Part shown: in pieces, positions 24,151 to 32,452 of the stretch | How positions within the stretch are numbered: the stretch's first letter is position 1 | How the letters are laid out: the number at the start of each line of letters is the position of its first letter | Origin: Bacteroidales bacterium | GTDB taxonomy: Bacteria; Bacteroidota; Bacteroidia; Bacteroidales; JAADJA01 | NCBI GenBank assembly: GCA_021740645.1 | Contig: JAIOZL010000044.1 | Span: 1-39,322, forward strand | DNA: 39,322 nucleotides | Reading direction: 5' to 3' | Notes under the pieces: model-generated | The model's database searches: none | Seen by the model: the letters and a program-made list of their open reading frames with translations, nothing else | Told to the model about the DNA's origin: nothing | Position numbers and translations under genes: made by a program

Positions 24151-25110
24151 ATGAAATTTAACCAACCACAATCCTTAAAAGGAATTGCTGGATTTCTGGG
24201 ATGCATATTTAAAGGTGACCCTGATTTCCCAATATCAGGGATCAATGAAATTCATATGGTTGAACCGGGTGACCTCACCTTTGTTGACCATCCTAAATAT
24301 TATAACAAAGCCCTGGGGTCTAAGGCAAGTATAATATTAATCAATAAAGAGGTGGATTGTCCTGAAGGAAAGGCCTTGATTTTTTCTAATAGCCCGTTTG
24401 AAGATTATATGAAGTTGGTTCAAAACTTCAGGCCTTTCGAAGCAGCATCAAAAATGATAAGTGAATCAGCCAAAATCGGTGAAGGAAGTATTGTTCAACC
24501 AGGAGCGTTTATAGGAAATCATGTAGTAATAGGTAAAAATTGCATCATCCATGCCAATGTAAGCATTTACGACCATTGCATCCTTGGCAACAACGTTATC
24601 ATCCATTCAGGAACAGTAATTGGAGCCGATGCCTTTTATTTTCAAAAGCGGGAAAAAGAAACTTTAAAATTCGAATCCTGCGGCCGTGTTCTTATCAAAG
24701 ATCATGTAGAGATTGGTGCCAATTGCACCATTGATAAAGGAGTATCGGGTGATACAATAATTGATGAGTACACTAAATTTGATAACCATGTTCAGATTGG
24801 CCACGATACTTATATCGGAAAAAGATGCCTTTTTGCTTCAGCTGTGCTGGTAGCTGGTGTAACACATATCGAAGACGATGTAATTCTTTGGGGGCAGGTA
24901 GCAGTAAACAAAGACCTGCGTGTGGGTAAAGGGGCTATATTATTAGGTACTTCAGCTATTGATAAATCCATCGAAGGCGGGAAGGTTTATTTTGGTGCCC
25001 CTGCCGTAGAAGCAAGAGAAAAATGGAAGGAACTGGTTCATATCAGAAGATTGCCTGAGATGTACGAAAAACTGAATAAGCTTATAAAAGATGCCGAAAA
25101 GGTAAAATAA
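24151..25110 (+). CDS. Second LpxD-like acyltransferase (paralogue)
   Basis: The product has 319 residues. The N-terminal uridine-binding domain is clear (PGDLTFVDHPKYYNKALGSK, then ASIILINK). Hexapeptide repeats follow (IGEGSIVQPGAFIGNHVVIG, IGANCTIDKGVSGDTII). The histidine matching the LpxD catalytic base is kept in NHVQIGHDTYIG (about H218). At the place of the second conserved LpxD histidine (GIIGHITI in the neighbouring lpxD product) this protein reads AVNKDLRV, so an aspartate replaces it. It also lacks part of the usual C-terminus. It is probably an N-acyltransferase with a changed acyl donor or sugar substrate, and true LpxD activity is not proven. It follows efp by 113 bases, and its 3' end overlaps the convergent phospholipase D-family gene. 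Confidence 0.85.
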   Translation: MKFNQPQSLKGIAGFLGCIFKGDPDFPISGINEIHMVEPGDLTFVDHPKYYNKALGSKASIILINKEVDCPEGKALIFSNSPFEDYMKLVQNFRPFEAASKMISESAKIGEGSIVQPGAFIGNHVVIGKNCIIHANVSIYDHCILGNNVIIHSGTVIGADAFYFQKREKETLKFESCGRVLIKDHVEIGANCTIDKGVSGDTIIDEYTKFDNHVQIGHDTYIGKRCLFASAVLVAGVTHIEDDVILWGQVAVNKDLRVGKGAILLGTSAIDKSIEGGKVYFGAPAVEAREKWKELVHIRRLPEMYEKLNKLIKDAEKVK

Positions 25111-26164
25111 GCCATTCGAAAAAACGCTGAATAGAAGACCTGTTTTTCCATTCATCATAATTAAAAGGTTCACTGTTTTCCAGGGTTTCGTCAATATATT
25201 CCTTAACCTGCTCCGTAATTTGTTTTTCTTTACCAATTAAAACGATTTCATGCTGAAACCGGAAGCTACGGTAATCAAAATTGGGAGATCCAATGGAAAA
25301 ATATTCATCATCCACTAAAAGCATTTTTGCATGCAGGTTGTGGGGCATATAAAACAGTAAATGAACACCATGCTGTGAAAGTGGTCCAAGAAAGCGATTT
25401 CTGAGGACATCAATTAATCCGACATCACTATTTTTAGGCATAATAATCTGTACATCCACTCCCCTTTCTGCTGCATCTGCTAAGGCTTTTCGGAGAAAAA
25501 AGCTTGGAAGAAAATAGGGGGTTACAATCACTATTTTGCTGGTCGTAGTTTTAATTAACTCAATATATCTTTTTCGTATCCTTTGCCGTGTAAGTGAAGG
25601 CACATCCTGAAGTATTTCAAATTGGCCATAAACAACCTTTCTTATTTGCATTCCCTGTTCAAATGAGTATTTATTGTATATCTCGAAATGCTTCAGAAAA
25701 ACCTTTCGGAATGCTACAGACAAATCTGCCTGTATCCTCAGGATGGACTCACGCCAGTTTAATGAGTAGTCAGTTAGGTTAGCACTCCCTATGTAGGAAA
25801 TTTCGTCATCAATTACGATCAGTTTCCTGTGGTTCCGTTTATGATTCCTGGTGAAAAAATTCCACACATATTTCAATTTTCTAAAATACCTGACCTCTGC
25901 ACCGTTTTCCAACATTTTTTTAAAGAAATTAGAAGGAAGGCTGGTACCCCATGAATCCATTAGCAATTTAATTTCCACTCCTTCACTACTTTTCTTTGTA
26001 AGAGCATCCCTGAACTTTATTCCTATTACATCATTATTAAAACGATAAGTTTCAAGATAGATGTACTTTTTTGCCCTGGCAATATCATCCAGCATCGCGT
26101 TGTAATATTTCAACGGATCATGAAAGAGTTTATATGTGCTTAATATGGACGAATTGCCTTTCAT
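25082..26164 (-). CDS. Phospholipase D-family protein (cardiolipin synthase-like)
   Basis: The product has 360 residues with two complete HKD motifs: NHRKLIVIDDEISYIGSAN near residue 113 and NLHAKMLLVDDEYFSIGSPN near residue 276. Each is followed by a conserved NxxxR/Y-type segment. The size and the lack of N-terminal membrane helices fit ClsB-like cardiolipin synthases, which condense phosphatidylglycerol with another phospholipid, but other PLD transferases or nucleases share these motifs. The last 29 bases overlap the 3' end of the lpxD paralogue in the opposite direction. A -7 element lies 23 bases upstream of the ATG. Confidence 0.85.
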   Translation of the reverse strand: MKGNSSILSTYKLFHDPLKYYNAMLDDIARAKKYIYLETYRFNNDVIGIKFRDALTKKSSEGVEIKLLMDSWGTSLPSNFFKKMLENGAEVRYFRKLKYVWNFFTRNHKRNHRKLIVIDDEISYIGSANLTDYSLNWRESILRIQADLSVAFRKVFLKHFEIYNKYSFEQGMQIRKVVYGQFEILQDVPSLTRQRIRKRYIELIKTTTSKIVIVTPYFLPSFFLRKALADAAERGVDVQIIMPKNSDVGLIDVLRNRFLGPLSQHGVHLLFYMPHNLHAKMLLVDDEYFSIGSPNFDYRSFRFQHEIVLIGKEKQITEQVKEYIDETLENSEPFNYDEWKNRSSIQRFFEWLILPFRHLL

Positions 26165-26186
26165 AATGAACCTAATCCAATTTTAC

Positions 26187-26194
26187 CAAAAATA
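26187..26194 (-). promoter_or_regulatory. -7 promoter element for the phospholipase D-family gene
   Basis: The minus strand reads TATTTTTG, a TAnnTTTG match, 22 bases before the ATG at 26164. It lies in the 103-base gap after the cohesin/dockerin gene that ends at 26268, so the gene is probably an independent transcript. Confidence 0.45.
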
Positions 26195-26267
26195 AGAAAA
26201 TATTGAATCATTTTCTCCTGTATAAAAAGAACATTTAAAAAAAATGCGGAAAAAGATAAAGAGGAAA

Positions 26268-27431
26268 TTATTCAGGAACCCCTGAAGTTTTGGATAAATT
26301 TAAGAACAAGAGGTCGTTTTTATCCTTATTTTCTACCTGGGCATCCATATTGGAATCTGAGCCAAAATAGCCATTTTCGCCCGCTTCAATTCTCCAGGCG
26401 TTAGTTATATCCAAATTATTAATTAAGTTATCAGCATTTATATCGCCGGATACCATTCCCCACAACCCATTATTAATTTCTACATATCCACCGGATCCAC
26501 CAGCAACTTTATCTGGTCCTAAGGTAAAATTGTAATAATAAAAATTGCTAAATCCTGCAACCGGGCCCGAACTCATTATTCCTAAATGATTCCTATGCCT
26601 AACCACAACAAATAGACCCTGGGAAGGGTTTACACAAAACCGCGGAATTGAAACTCCATCCAGATCAACCACTAATCCATTACTTAACAGGAAACAGGGT
26701 TTTTGAGCAATCATTGATGATGCAGTTGCAGATGAAAGGCTTGCCGCATCGCGAAGTTCAATGAGCACCCAATCCACACAGCCAGAGGGAAGTGTGGAAA
26801 CATTTTCAGAACCGGAGAAATACCAGTTGGGATTGTTATTACCATAATAAGGCAAAGCGGGTTTAAATGGGTGAGCTAATGGAACAACATCTGCTGTTGT
26901 GAGAGAAGTTTTCATTATACCAGGAGAATTCGGATCATAAGCACCCTGTAGAAAAACATTTAATGTTAAGGTCAGCAAAGGTTCTGATACGGTTGCTCCG
27001 CTATACGTCACCGGAATTATATTACCAAACCAGTCGCCAATTTCACAATCCGCTGAAAACTCAAGATCAGAATAACAGCTATTAAATGTAAATTCAAGAT
27101 CGAGGTATTTGCCATTCGGAAAATTAACACCTGACATTCCGGGAGCTATCCACGACAGCCCTACACGGCTTGGATTCGGAATATAATTGTAAAAGGTTCC
27201 GGTACCTTCGGGAGATATATTGGTAATGCCATTAAAGGTGAGCACTGTTTCATCAAATTCAACAAATAGCAAAATGGCCCCAATATTATTCATCCCCGTA
27301 AAATTAATCGGGACTAAAACATTCTCACCGGGAGATGTTGTTATATTTTCGAGGGCGATAGATTGACCAAAGGCCATTCTTAAAACAACAATCCCGGTGA
27401 GCAACAAAAAAAACCTACGACTTTTCTTCAT
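26268..27431 (-). CDS. Secreted protein with a cohesin-like domain and two dockerin loops
   Basis: The product has 387 residues. The signal peptide is KKSRRFFLLLTGIVVLRMAF with cleavage near FGQ. Residues about 24-150 form a cohesin-like beta-sandwich (VLVPINFTGMNNIGAILLFV, FDETVLTF, FSADCEIGDWFGN). Residues about 158-310 are a module shared with the 818-residue neighbour (FLQGAYDPNSPGIMKTSL, CVDWVLIELRDAAS, VVRHRNHLGIMSSGPV). Near the end are two 12-residue calcium-loop motifs: DINADNLINNLD and DSNMDAQVENKD, both with acidic or Asn ligands at 1, 3, 5 and 12 as in type I dockerins. No T9SS sorting tail is present (the end is SKTSGVPE). I use ATG 27431, since the start at 27455 adds residues before the normal signal peptide. 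It is the last gene of a four-gene secreted cluster. Confidence 0.8.
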   Translation of the reverse strand: MKKSRRFFLLLTGIVVLRMAFGQSIALENITTSPGENVLVPINFTGMNNIGAILLFVEFDETVLTFNGITNISPEGTGTFYNYIPNPSRVGLSWIAPGMSGVNFPNGKYLDLEFTFNSCYSDLEFSADCEIGDWFGNIIPVTYSGATVSEPLLTLTLNVFLQGAYDPNSPGIMKTSLTTADVVPLAHPFKPALPYYGNNNPNWYFSGSENVSTLPSGCVDWVLIELRDAASLSSATASSMIAQKPCFLLSNGLVVDLDGVSIPRFCVNPSQGLFVVVRHRNHLGIMSSGPVAGFSNFYYYNFTLGPDKVAGGSGGYVEINNGLWGMVSGDINADNLINNLDITNAWRIEAGENGYFGSDSNMDAQVENKDKNDLLFLNLSKTSGVPE

Positions 27432-27488
27432 CTGTAAAAGAATCAAAACAAGCAATTGATAACAAAGAATGGAAACGTTTAACCTTGC

Positions 27489-29864
27489 TTACCGAACACT
27501 CACTTTATTTCGGTAGATTTTCTTGTCGTGGCCAGAAATGTACGTTGCAATATAAATTCCTGGTTTGCTTATGAATAAATTGTATTCTGTTTCTGAACTA
27601 ACCCTTACAGAATTTATTAACTGTCCGGTCAGATTGAATACATTTAATATTCCATCCAATGGTTCACTGTCAGAGTATCTGAAACAAATATGGTTTTTCC
27701 TTCCATAAATTAAAACATTTGCCATGCTGATTTCCTGTGTTGAACTAATGGAATCGGGATTAAAATGTAATTTAAACCTCGACTCGCTGTCCTCTGGTTC
27801 AGCATAAAAACTATAACTCGAAATACTTGTAAGGTCGGTGAGTTCGTTTTCAAGTAGGTCTTCAAGAATTATTTTAATACCCGGTTCAAAATTGAGTAAA
27901 TTAGAAACCTCAATGGTATATATGCCAGCTTCGCCCACTCTGTAACCCATATTGATCGTAACATCTTCAACAGGATTTTCCCAGGTATTCAGCGCTAATT
28001 TTCTATTGTCAGCGGTTAAAGTATACATCTGCGGTGCTTCATCCAAACCATACCATTTAAAAGCATCAAATCTTCCATCATGGTTAACCGTAGCTTCATC
28101 ATCAAATTGTACTACAATTTCGTCTTCGTATTGGTTAACACCAGAATAAGTATTTAGCCTTAAGTATGGACGTGAAGTTTCAATTGCCTTACTTCCTTTT
28201 AAGAAAGGTTTATCATGATGCACTCTTGAAAGTGTATTCACCTCAACACTTCCTGTGGCAACGCCGTCAGTTACATGGAGGAAAAATCCCTGGCCGGAAG
28301 GGATGACATTGGTAATTCCGTTTATTCCACTTCCTCCATCACCCTCTGTATAGGAGCCATATTGTCCTTCTGTTGGATTCCATGAATAAAAAGTAGCATC
28401 GGTATTCGTATTATCCCATCCATCAGTGGCGTCCCAGTTTAAGGCCGAAGGAAAAGGATTACCAATAAAATTATATCCTTTACTGCCATGAGTTGCTGTT
28501 AATGTATTGGTCATTAATGAACTATATGTTCCATAATTGAGTGATCCCGTATATGTTACTGTAGTTGTTCCTGTAAAATCGTCATCCGCCCAACAGGCAT
28601 AACCTTTTAGAGGATCTAATCCCACATTAGTTGGTTCAATATATGTCCAGGTGCTATCGGGTTCGTTAAACTCCTTAAGGTAAATATTGTAGAAAACCAT
28701 TGATTGAGCATTGGAAATTGGGGGTGATACATAATGCCATCTTTCAGACACAAGGTATCTTTCCACATGGCACAAACCAGAGCCTGTAACTATACCATTA
28801 TCAATAAAAGAGCCATCCCCGTCTGCACTTGACTGAATGGTCATTTCCCCTTCGTTTGAAAAATCGCCCAGTGTTGTTAGTGCTCCTAAGGGCTCAATTG
28901 TTAAGCTCGCACCGGAAGCTATTTCAATACCATAGCTCATTCCGTCATCCTTATTCAGGTATGGAAAAGGATTTGGAGAAACATCAGGGATGATTGCCTT
29001 TAAATATTCGGTTGGAATTCCATTGTCCCAGTTTCCATCTGTCGACCAGTCGTTACCAAGCCCTCCTATCCAATGAGTTTCTCCTACAACTGTTATTTTT
29101 GCAGGAACTGACAGTATTGATGGACAGCTTCCTAATTGTACTTCTGCTGTATATTCCCAGACTCCCGGAGCAACCGGTGTTTCCGAATAGATTGTTTGTC
29201 CTGCTGTACCTGAAATATCAAACCAGGCTCCATTGTTTACTCTTTTTTTCCACCCTAACACATTTCCATTATAATCTGTTAATACAAGAGTACCTGTACT
29301 TTGGCCAAAGTTTATATCAAATCCACCAGCCACATAACCGCCTTCTGAGCCAAGGTTGATAAGTGGTTCATAGATAACACCAGTTTTATCAAACCCATTA
29401 AGGGCTATATAAAAAGCCATATTAAGAGACAAGGCAAAATTATCTTCAACGATCTCCATTCTACCACATTGAACTGAAGGATTTATTACAATCTGACCCA
29501 CTTCATATTCAACACCTGCTGTCCAGGTGACAGGCGGATTAGTTGGTGTAGCCAAAATAAACTGGTAATAATCTCCACTCACAGGGTCTTGAACCGAAGG
29601 CCCATTTGCCGCAAAACCAAAACCATTAATTGATCCGACAAAGGATAATAACGCCGGGTCATTAATTTTTAAAGCAAACTGAATAGTTGTAAATGCATTG
29701 GTAAAATTATAGTCAGGCTTTAAGAATATACCATATGCTCCTGGAAATATCCCCGATGAATTCAAACGAACATCAACCTGTTCTGCAAGTAATCCATTAG
29801 TAACAATTAGTAGCAACAGAATAGTAATTGTTTTTTTCCATGTGGTTAATTTTAACTTTTTCAT
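27489..29864 (-). CDS. T9SS type A-sorted multidomain surface protein
   Basis: The product has 791 residues. A signal peptide (TITILLLLIVTNGLLAE) is followed by a beta-rich N-terminal domain (about 30-165, NAFTTIQFALKINDPALLSF), possibly a divergent cohesin-like fold. An Ig-like segment precedes HWIGGLGNDWSTDGNWDNG at about 263, the same W-x-GG motif used by the adhesin at 5366-10282. The middle holds the WHYVSPPIS, GYACWADDD and GYNFIGNPFPSALNW signatures found in many T9SS cargo proteins of this phylum. The last 75 residues are a Por secretion tail of type A (GILNVFNLTGQLINSV, then KPGIYIATY, RNKVSVR). Its start is 38 bases after the stop of the four-cohesin gene, so cotranscription is likely. 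No catalytic motif was recognised. Confidence 0.85.
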   Translation of the reverse strand: MKKLKLTTWKKTITILLLLIVTNGLLAEQVDVRLNSSGIFPGAYGIFLKPDYNFTNAFTTIQFALKINDPALLSFVGSINGFGFAANGPSVQDPVSGDYYQFILATPTNPPVTWTAGVEYEVGQIVINPSVQCGRMEIVEDNFALSLNMAFYIALNGFDKTGVIYEPLINLGSEGGYVAGGFDINFGQSTGTLVLTDYNGNVLGWKKRVNNGAWFDISGTAGQTIYSETPVAPGVWEYTAEVQLGSCPSILSVPAKITVVGETHWIGGLGNDWSTDGNWDNGIPTEYLKAIIPDVSPNPFPYLNKDDGMSYGIEIASGASLTIEPLGALTTLGDFSNEGEMTIQSSADGDGSFIDNGIVTGSGLCHVERYLVSERWHYVSPPISNAQSMVFYNIYLKEFNEPDSTWTYIEPTNVGLDPLKGYACWADDDFTGTTTVTYTGSLNYGTYSSLMTNTLTATHGSKGYNFIGNPFPSALNWDATDGWDNTNTDATFYSWNPTEGQYGSYTEGDGGSGINGITNVIPSGQGFFLHVTDGVATGSVEVNTLSRVHHDKPFLKGSKAIETSRPYLRLNTYSGVNQYEDEIVVQFDDEATVNHDGRFDAFKWYGLDEAPQMYTLTADNRKLALNTWENPVEDVTINMGYRVGEAGIYTIEVSNLLNFEPGIKIILEDLLENELTDLTSISSYSFYAEPEDSESRFKLHFNPDSISSTQEISMANVLIYGRKNHICFRYSDSEPLDGILNVFNLTGQLINSVRVSSETEYNLFISKPGIYIATYISGHDKKIYRNKVSVR

Positions 29865-29902
29865 TTTTATTCGATATTTGTTAAACGTTTCCTATTGGTT
29901 AA

Positions 29903-32359
29903 TTATGGTGCAATAGCACCTGGTACAACAGACTCATAATAGACAGTAAGATATGAAGATCCCGTTATTAAAAAAATAATTTGTGAAATATAATCCCGGT
30001 CATTTAAAGGACCAACATAACTTACAGTTCCATCCATATTTGTATCTTCAGTGAAATAACCACTCACTGTTAAATTAAGATTTGATGAACCAGTTTCTAA
30101 AAATAGTCTCTGTGATATTTTGTCTCGGTCATTAAACGTATTAGTATATGTTATTTTTCCATTTACGTTCGCATCCCCCATGATCATTCCATATACCCCA
30201 CCTGTTCCAACTTCCTGCACAGCAGGTAATGGGCTGTTATGCAAATACGGGGTGGTTGCAACAACTTCCGTAAAGTCATAGGGTGTCCCGTTGTTCGGTA
30301 AGGTAACGGGTGCACCTGACATTACCGGAATATGGTTTCGATGCCAGACTACGATGTAATAATCACTCCCGGAAATAATGTTATAAAACTTCAGTCCAGT
30401 GGTTGGGTTATCATGTGCAACGATACTGCCATCATTCAATAACAAGCCAGCCACACGTTCCACCGTTGTTGTCTCTGAAATATCAGAACGAACTTCCACA
30501 AGGACCCAATCTACCACTTCCGGAGGAAAAGAAGTTACTGTTTCGCTTCCTGTATAATTCCATGGTGACAAATTATAAGGCTGTGCAAGTGGTATATAAT
30601 TATTATCGTTTAAAGTGGTATTCATTAGTGAGGTAGAAGAATTATAGGCGCCTCCCAAAAAGGCTTTAATCTCAACCTCTCCCCCATTCTTTATCTGTCC
30701 ACTGCCGTAGGATACAGTCATTTGATATGCCTCAACGTCAGCAACTTCACAATTTTGAGTAACAAAATGCAAATCAGTAGTTCCGGTATTATAGAAATAT
30801 TTTATATCAAAAAGTTTCCCATTATACGGAATATCCACCCCCTGGGAAGGACTTCCATTGATCGTCCAGGCAAAGGTAAATGTGCCATCCACACTATTGT
30901 ACAGACTGCTTCCCTGGGAGGTAAGGTCAGGATAAATATTTTCCACTGTAATATAATTAAGCAGAAGATTGTCAAAACTTATCTGAAGTGTAATTGCACC
31001 TATATTTTGCAAACCGGTTGCAGTAACCGGCATAAATACATCACTTAGTTGAGGTGAAATAATAGTATCCATTTTTATGGTAATAGGCCCACCTCCAATC
31101 TCAGTAATTTTACCCGGATCATAATATGCAAGAATAGGATTAGCATCCCAGTCAGACATTGAACAGTTTGTTTCATTAAAAACAATATCCTGGTCTGTTC
31201 CTAAATAATTAAAGGTTATATCAAATAATACTTCATCATCAAGCAGGCTTACTCCACCCATAGAGGCATTCCAGCTAACGTTCAATTCATCCGTTATTGC
31301 ATTGTATAGAATCCCGGAAGAAATATCTCCATGTATATTAGTAAGATTTACAAATTCAAGTACCTGCGAATCAAATCCTATTGAAAAGTCAAAAGCACCC
31401 ACATTATTAAAACTTCTCACTGTAACAGGTAAGCTTACCTGTGTGCCGGCAATAGCACCAACAGAATCAATAATAATATTGGTCATTGTTGTGATATCCT
31501 GTGTTACAAGTCCATTATAATAAATGGCATTGATAACTTCGGCATTGAAGTCAGCAATCTCACATGCGGAGGAATTAAAATCCAATTGGGTATTACCCCC
31601 ATTATAGGTAAACTTTAAATCCAGCATTTTACCGTTAAGGTTTATACCAGCACTGGTGGCATTCCAAATAAGAGCCACCCGCGAAGGTGAAGAAAGTACG
31701 TTAATTGTTAGTCCTGGCACAAAAGTACTAATATTTTGTAATTCCTGAAATGTCAATATGGTTTCATCGTATTCAATTTCAAAGTTGAATGCCCCTACCC
31801 CTAATGGAACCTGCGAAAAATCGACTTCAAGAGGTATTAGAACATAATTATCCGGATAAGCCTGAGGGACAACATTTAACTGATCAACTAGCGTAACCGT
31901 AACCGCATTTGCATCAGGGGCAATGCTACCGTCATAATACAATACAGGCAAGACATCACCCAGCTGATTAGCTATTTCACACAAAGGGTCCTGGAAGTCA
32001 AGGGCCGTAGTACCCCCTGTATAATCAAAAACCAGGGTTATGAGGGTTCCACTTATATTGGGAACACTTACAATATCAATCCAGGAAATACCTAAAATAT
32101 ATTTACTCCCGGAGGGATAAGTATTGGTCACCACATTATCTATTTCACCGGGGATATAGGATAAATAAGATACCACACTCTGGTCATATTCAATGTACAG
32201 TGTAATGGCCCCTACATCCACGAAATTAGTAAAATCCAGGGGAATATTTACCTGGCCCGGAACAAGGGTATAATCATCTAATGAAACAGTAGACGTTTGC
32301 CCATTGGCATAAAATATTGCTGCAAAAATGATTAGTACCGGGAATATTAACTTTTTCAT
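29903..32359 (-). CDS. Secreted protein with four cohesin-like repeats and two dockerin-like loops
   Basis: The product has 818 residues. The signal peptide is KKLIFPVLIIFAAIFYANG. Four tandem cohesin-like beta-sandwiches lie at about 22-160, 160-290, 290-424 and 424-560. Each has an N-x-GAI/F-x-x-x-I-x-F/YD strand and a late Cys motif (CEIANQLGD, CEIADFNAE, CSMSDWDAN, CEVADVEAY). Residues about 560-730 are the module shared with the gene at 26268 (FLGGAYNSS, VVDWVLVEVRS, VVWHRNHIPVMSGAP). At the C-terminus are two extended loops, DANVNGKITYTNTFNDRD and DTNMDGTVSYVGPLNDRD, with NDRD in place of the simple final ligand. No T9SS tail follows. Domain content suggests a scaffold that binds partner proteins outside the cell, but binding is not shown. 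A terminator lies just upstream, so a separate promoter is expected; I do not see a clear one. Confidence 0.8.
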   Translation of the reverse strand: MKKLIFPVLIIFAAIFYANGQTSTVSLDDYTLVPGQVNIPLDFTNFVDVGAITLYIEYDQSVVSYLSYIPGEIDNVVTNTYPSGSKYILGISWIDIVSVPNISGTLITLVFDYTGGTTALDFQDPLCEIANQLGDVLPVLYYDGSIAPDANAVTVTLVDQLNVVPQAYPDNYVLIPLEVDFSQVPLGVGAFNFEIEYDETILTFQELQNISTFVPGLTINVLSSPSRVALIWNATSAGINLNGKMLDLKFTYNGGNTQLDFNSSACEIADFNAEVINAIYYNGLVTQDITTMTNIIIDSVGAIAGTQVSLPVTVRSFNNVGAFDFSIGFDSQVLEFVNLTNIHGDISSGILYNAITDELNVSWNASMGGVSLLDDEVLFDITFNYLGTDQDIVFNETNCSMSDWDANPILAYYDPGKITEIGGGPITIKMDTIISPQLSDVFMPVTATGLQNIGAITLQISFDNLLLNYITVENIYPDLTSQGSSLYNSVDGTFTFAWTINGSPSQGVDIPYNGKLFDIKYFYNTGTTDLHFVTQNCEVADVEAYQMTVSYGSGQIKNGGEVEIKAFLGGAYNSSTSLMNTTLNDNNYIPLAQPYNLSPWNYTGSETVTSFPPEVVDWVLVEVRSDISETTTVERVAGLLLNDGSIVAHDNPTTGLKFYNIISGSDYYIVVWHRNHIPVMSGAPVTLPNNGTPYDFTEVVATTPYLHNSPLPAVQEVGTGGVYGMIMGDANVNGKITYTNTFNDRDKISQRLFLETGSSNLNLTVSGYFTEDTNMDGTVSYVGPLNDRDYISQIIFLITGSSYLTVYYESVVPGAIAP

Positions 32360-32408
32360 ATTATCAAATTTTTTCTATCAGGAATGTTTATAAAGGATAT
32401 GGTTCGAT

Positions 32409-32445
32409 AAAAAAAGCAGGTACGAGACTTTCATCCCGCACCTAC
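32409..32445 (-). terminator. Rho-independent terminator after the giant beta-helix gene
   Basis: On the minus strand GTAGGTGCGGGA pairs with TCTCGTACCTGC (12 bp, three G-U pairs) around a TGAAAG loop, and is followed by seven T residues. It starts 7 bases after the stop codon of the giant gene. It would separate that gene from the downstream cohesin gene cluster, apart from read-through. Confidence 0.8.
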
Positions 32446-32452
32446 ATTCCAT

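Noticed and set aside
26268..32359. Classical cellulosome with glycoside hydrolases.
   Set aside because: No catalytic domain of a glycoside hydrolase or other carbohydrate-active enzyme was recognised in the cluster.
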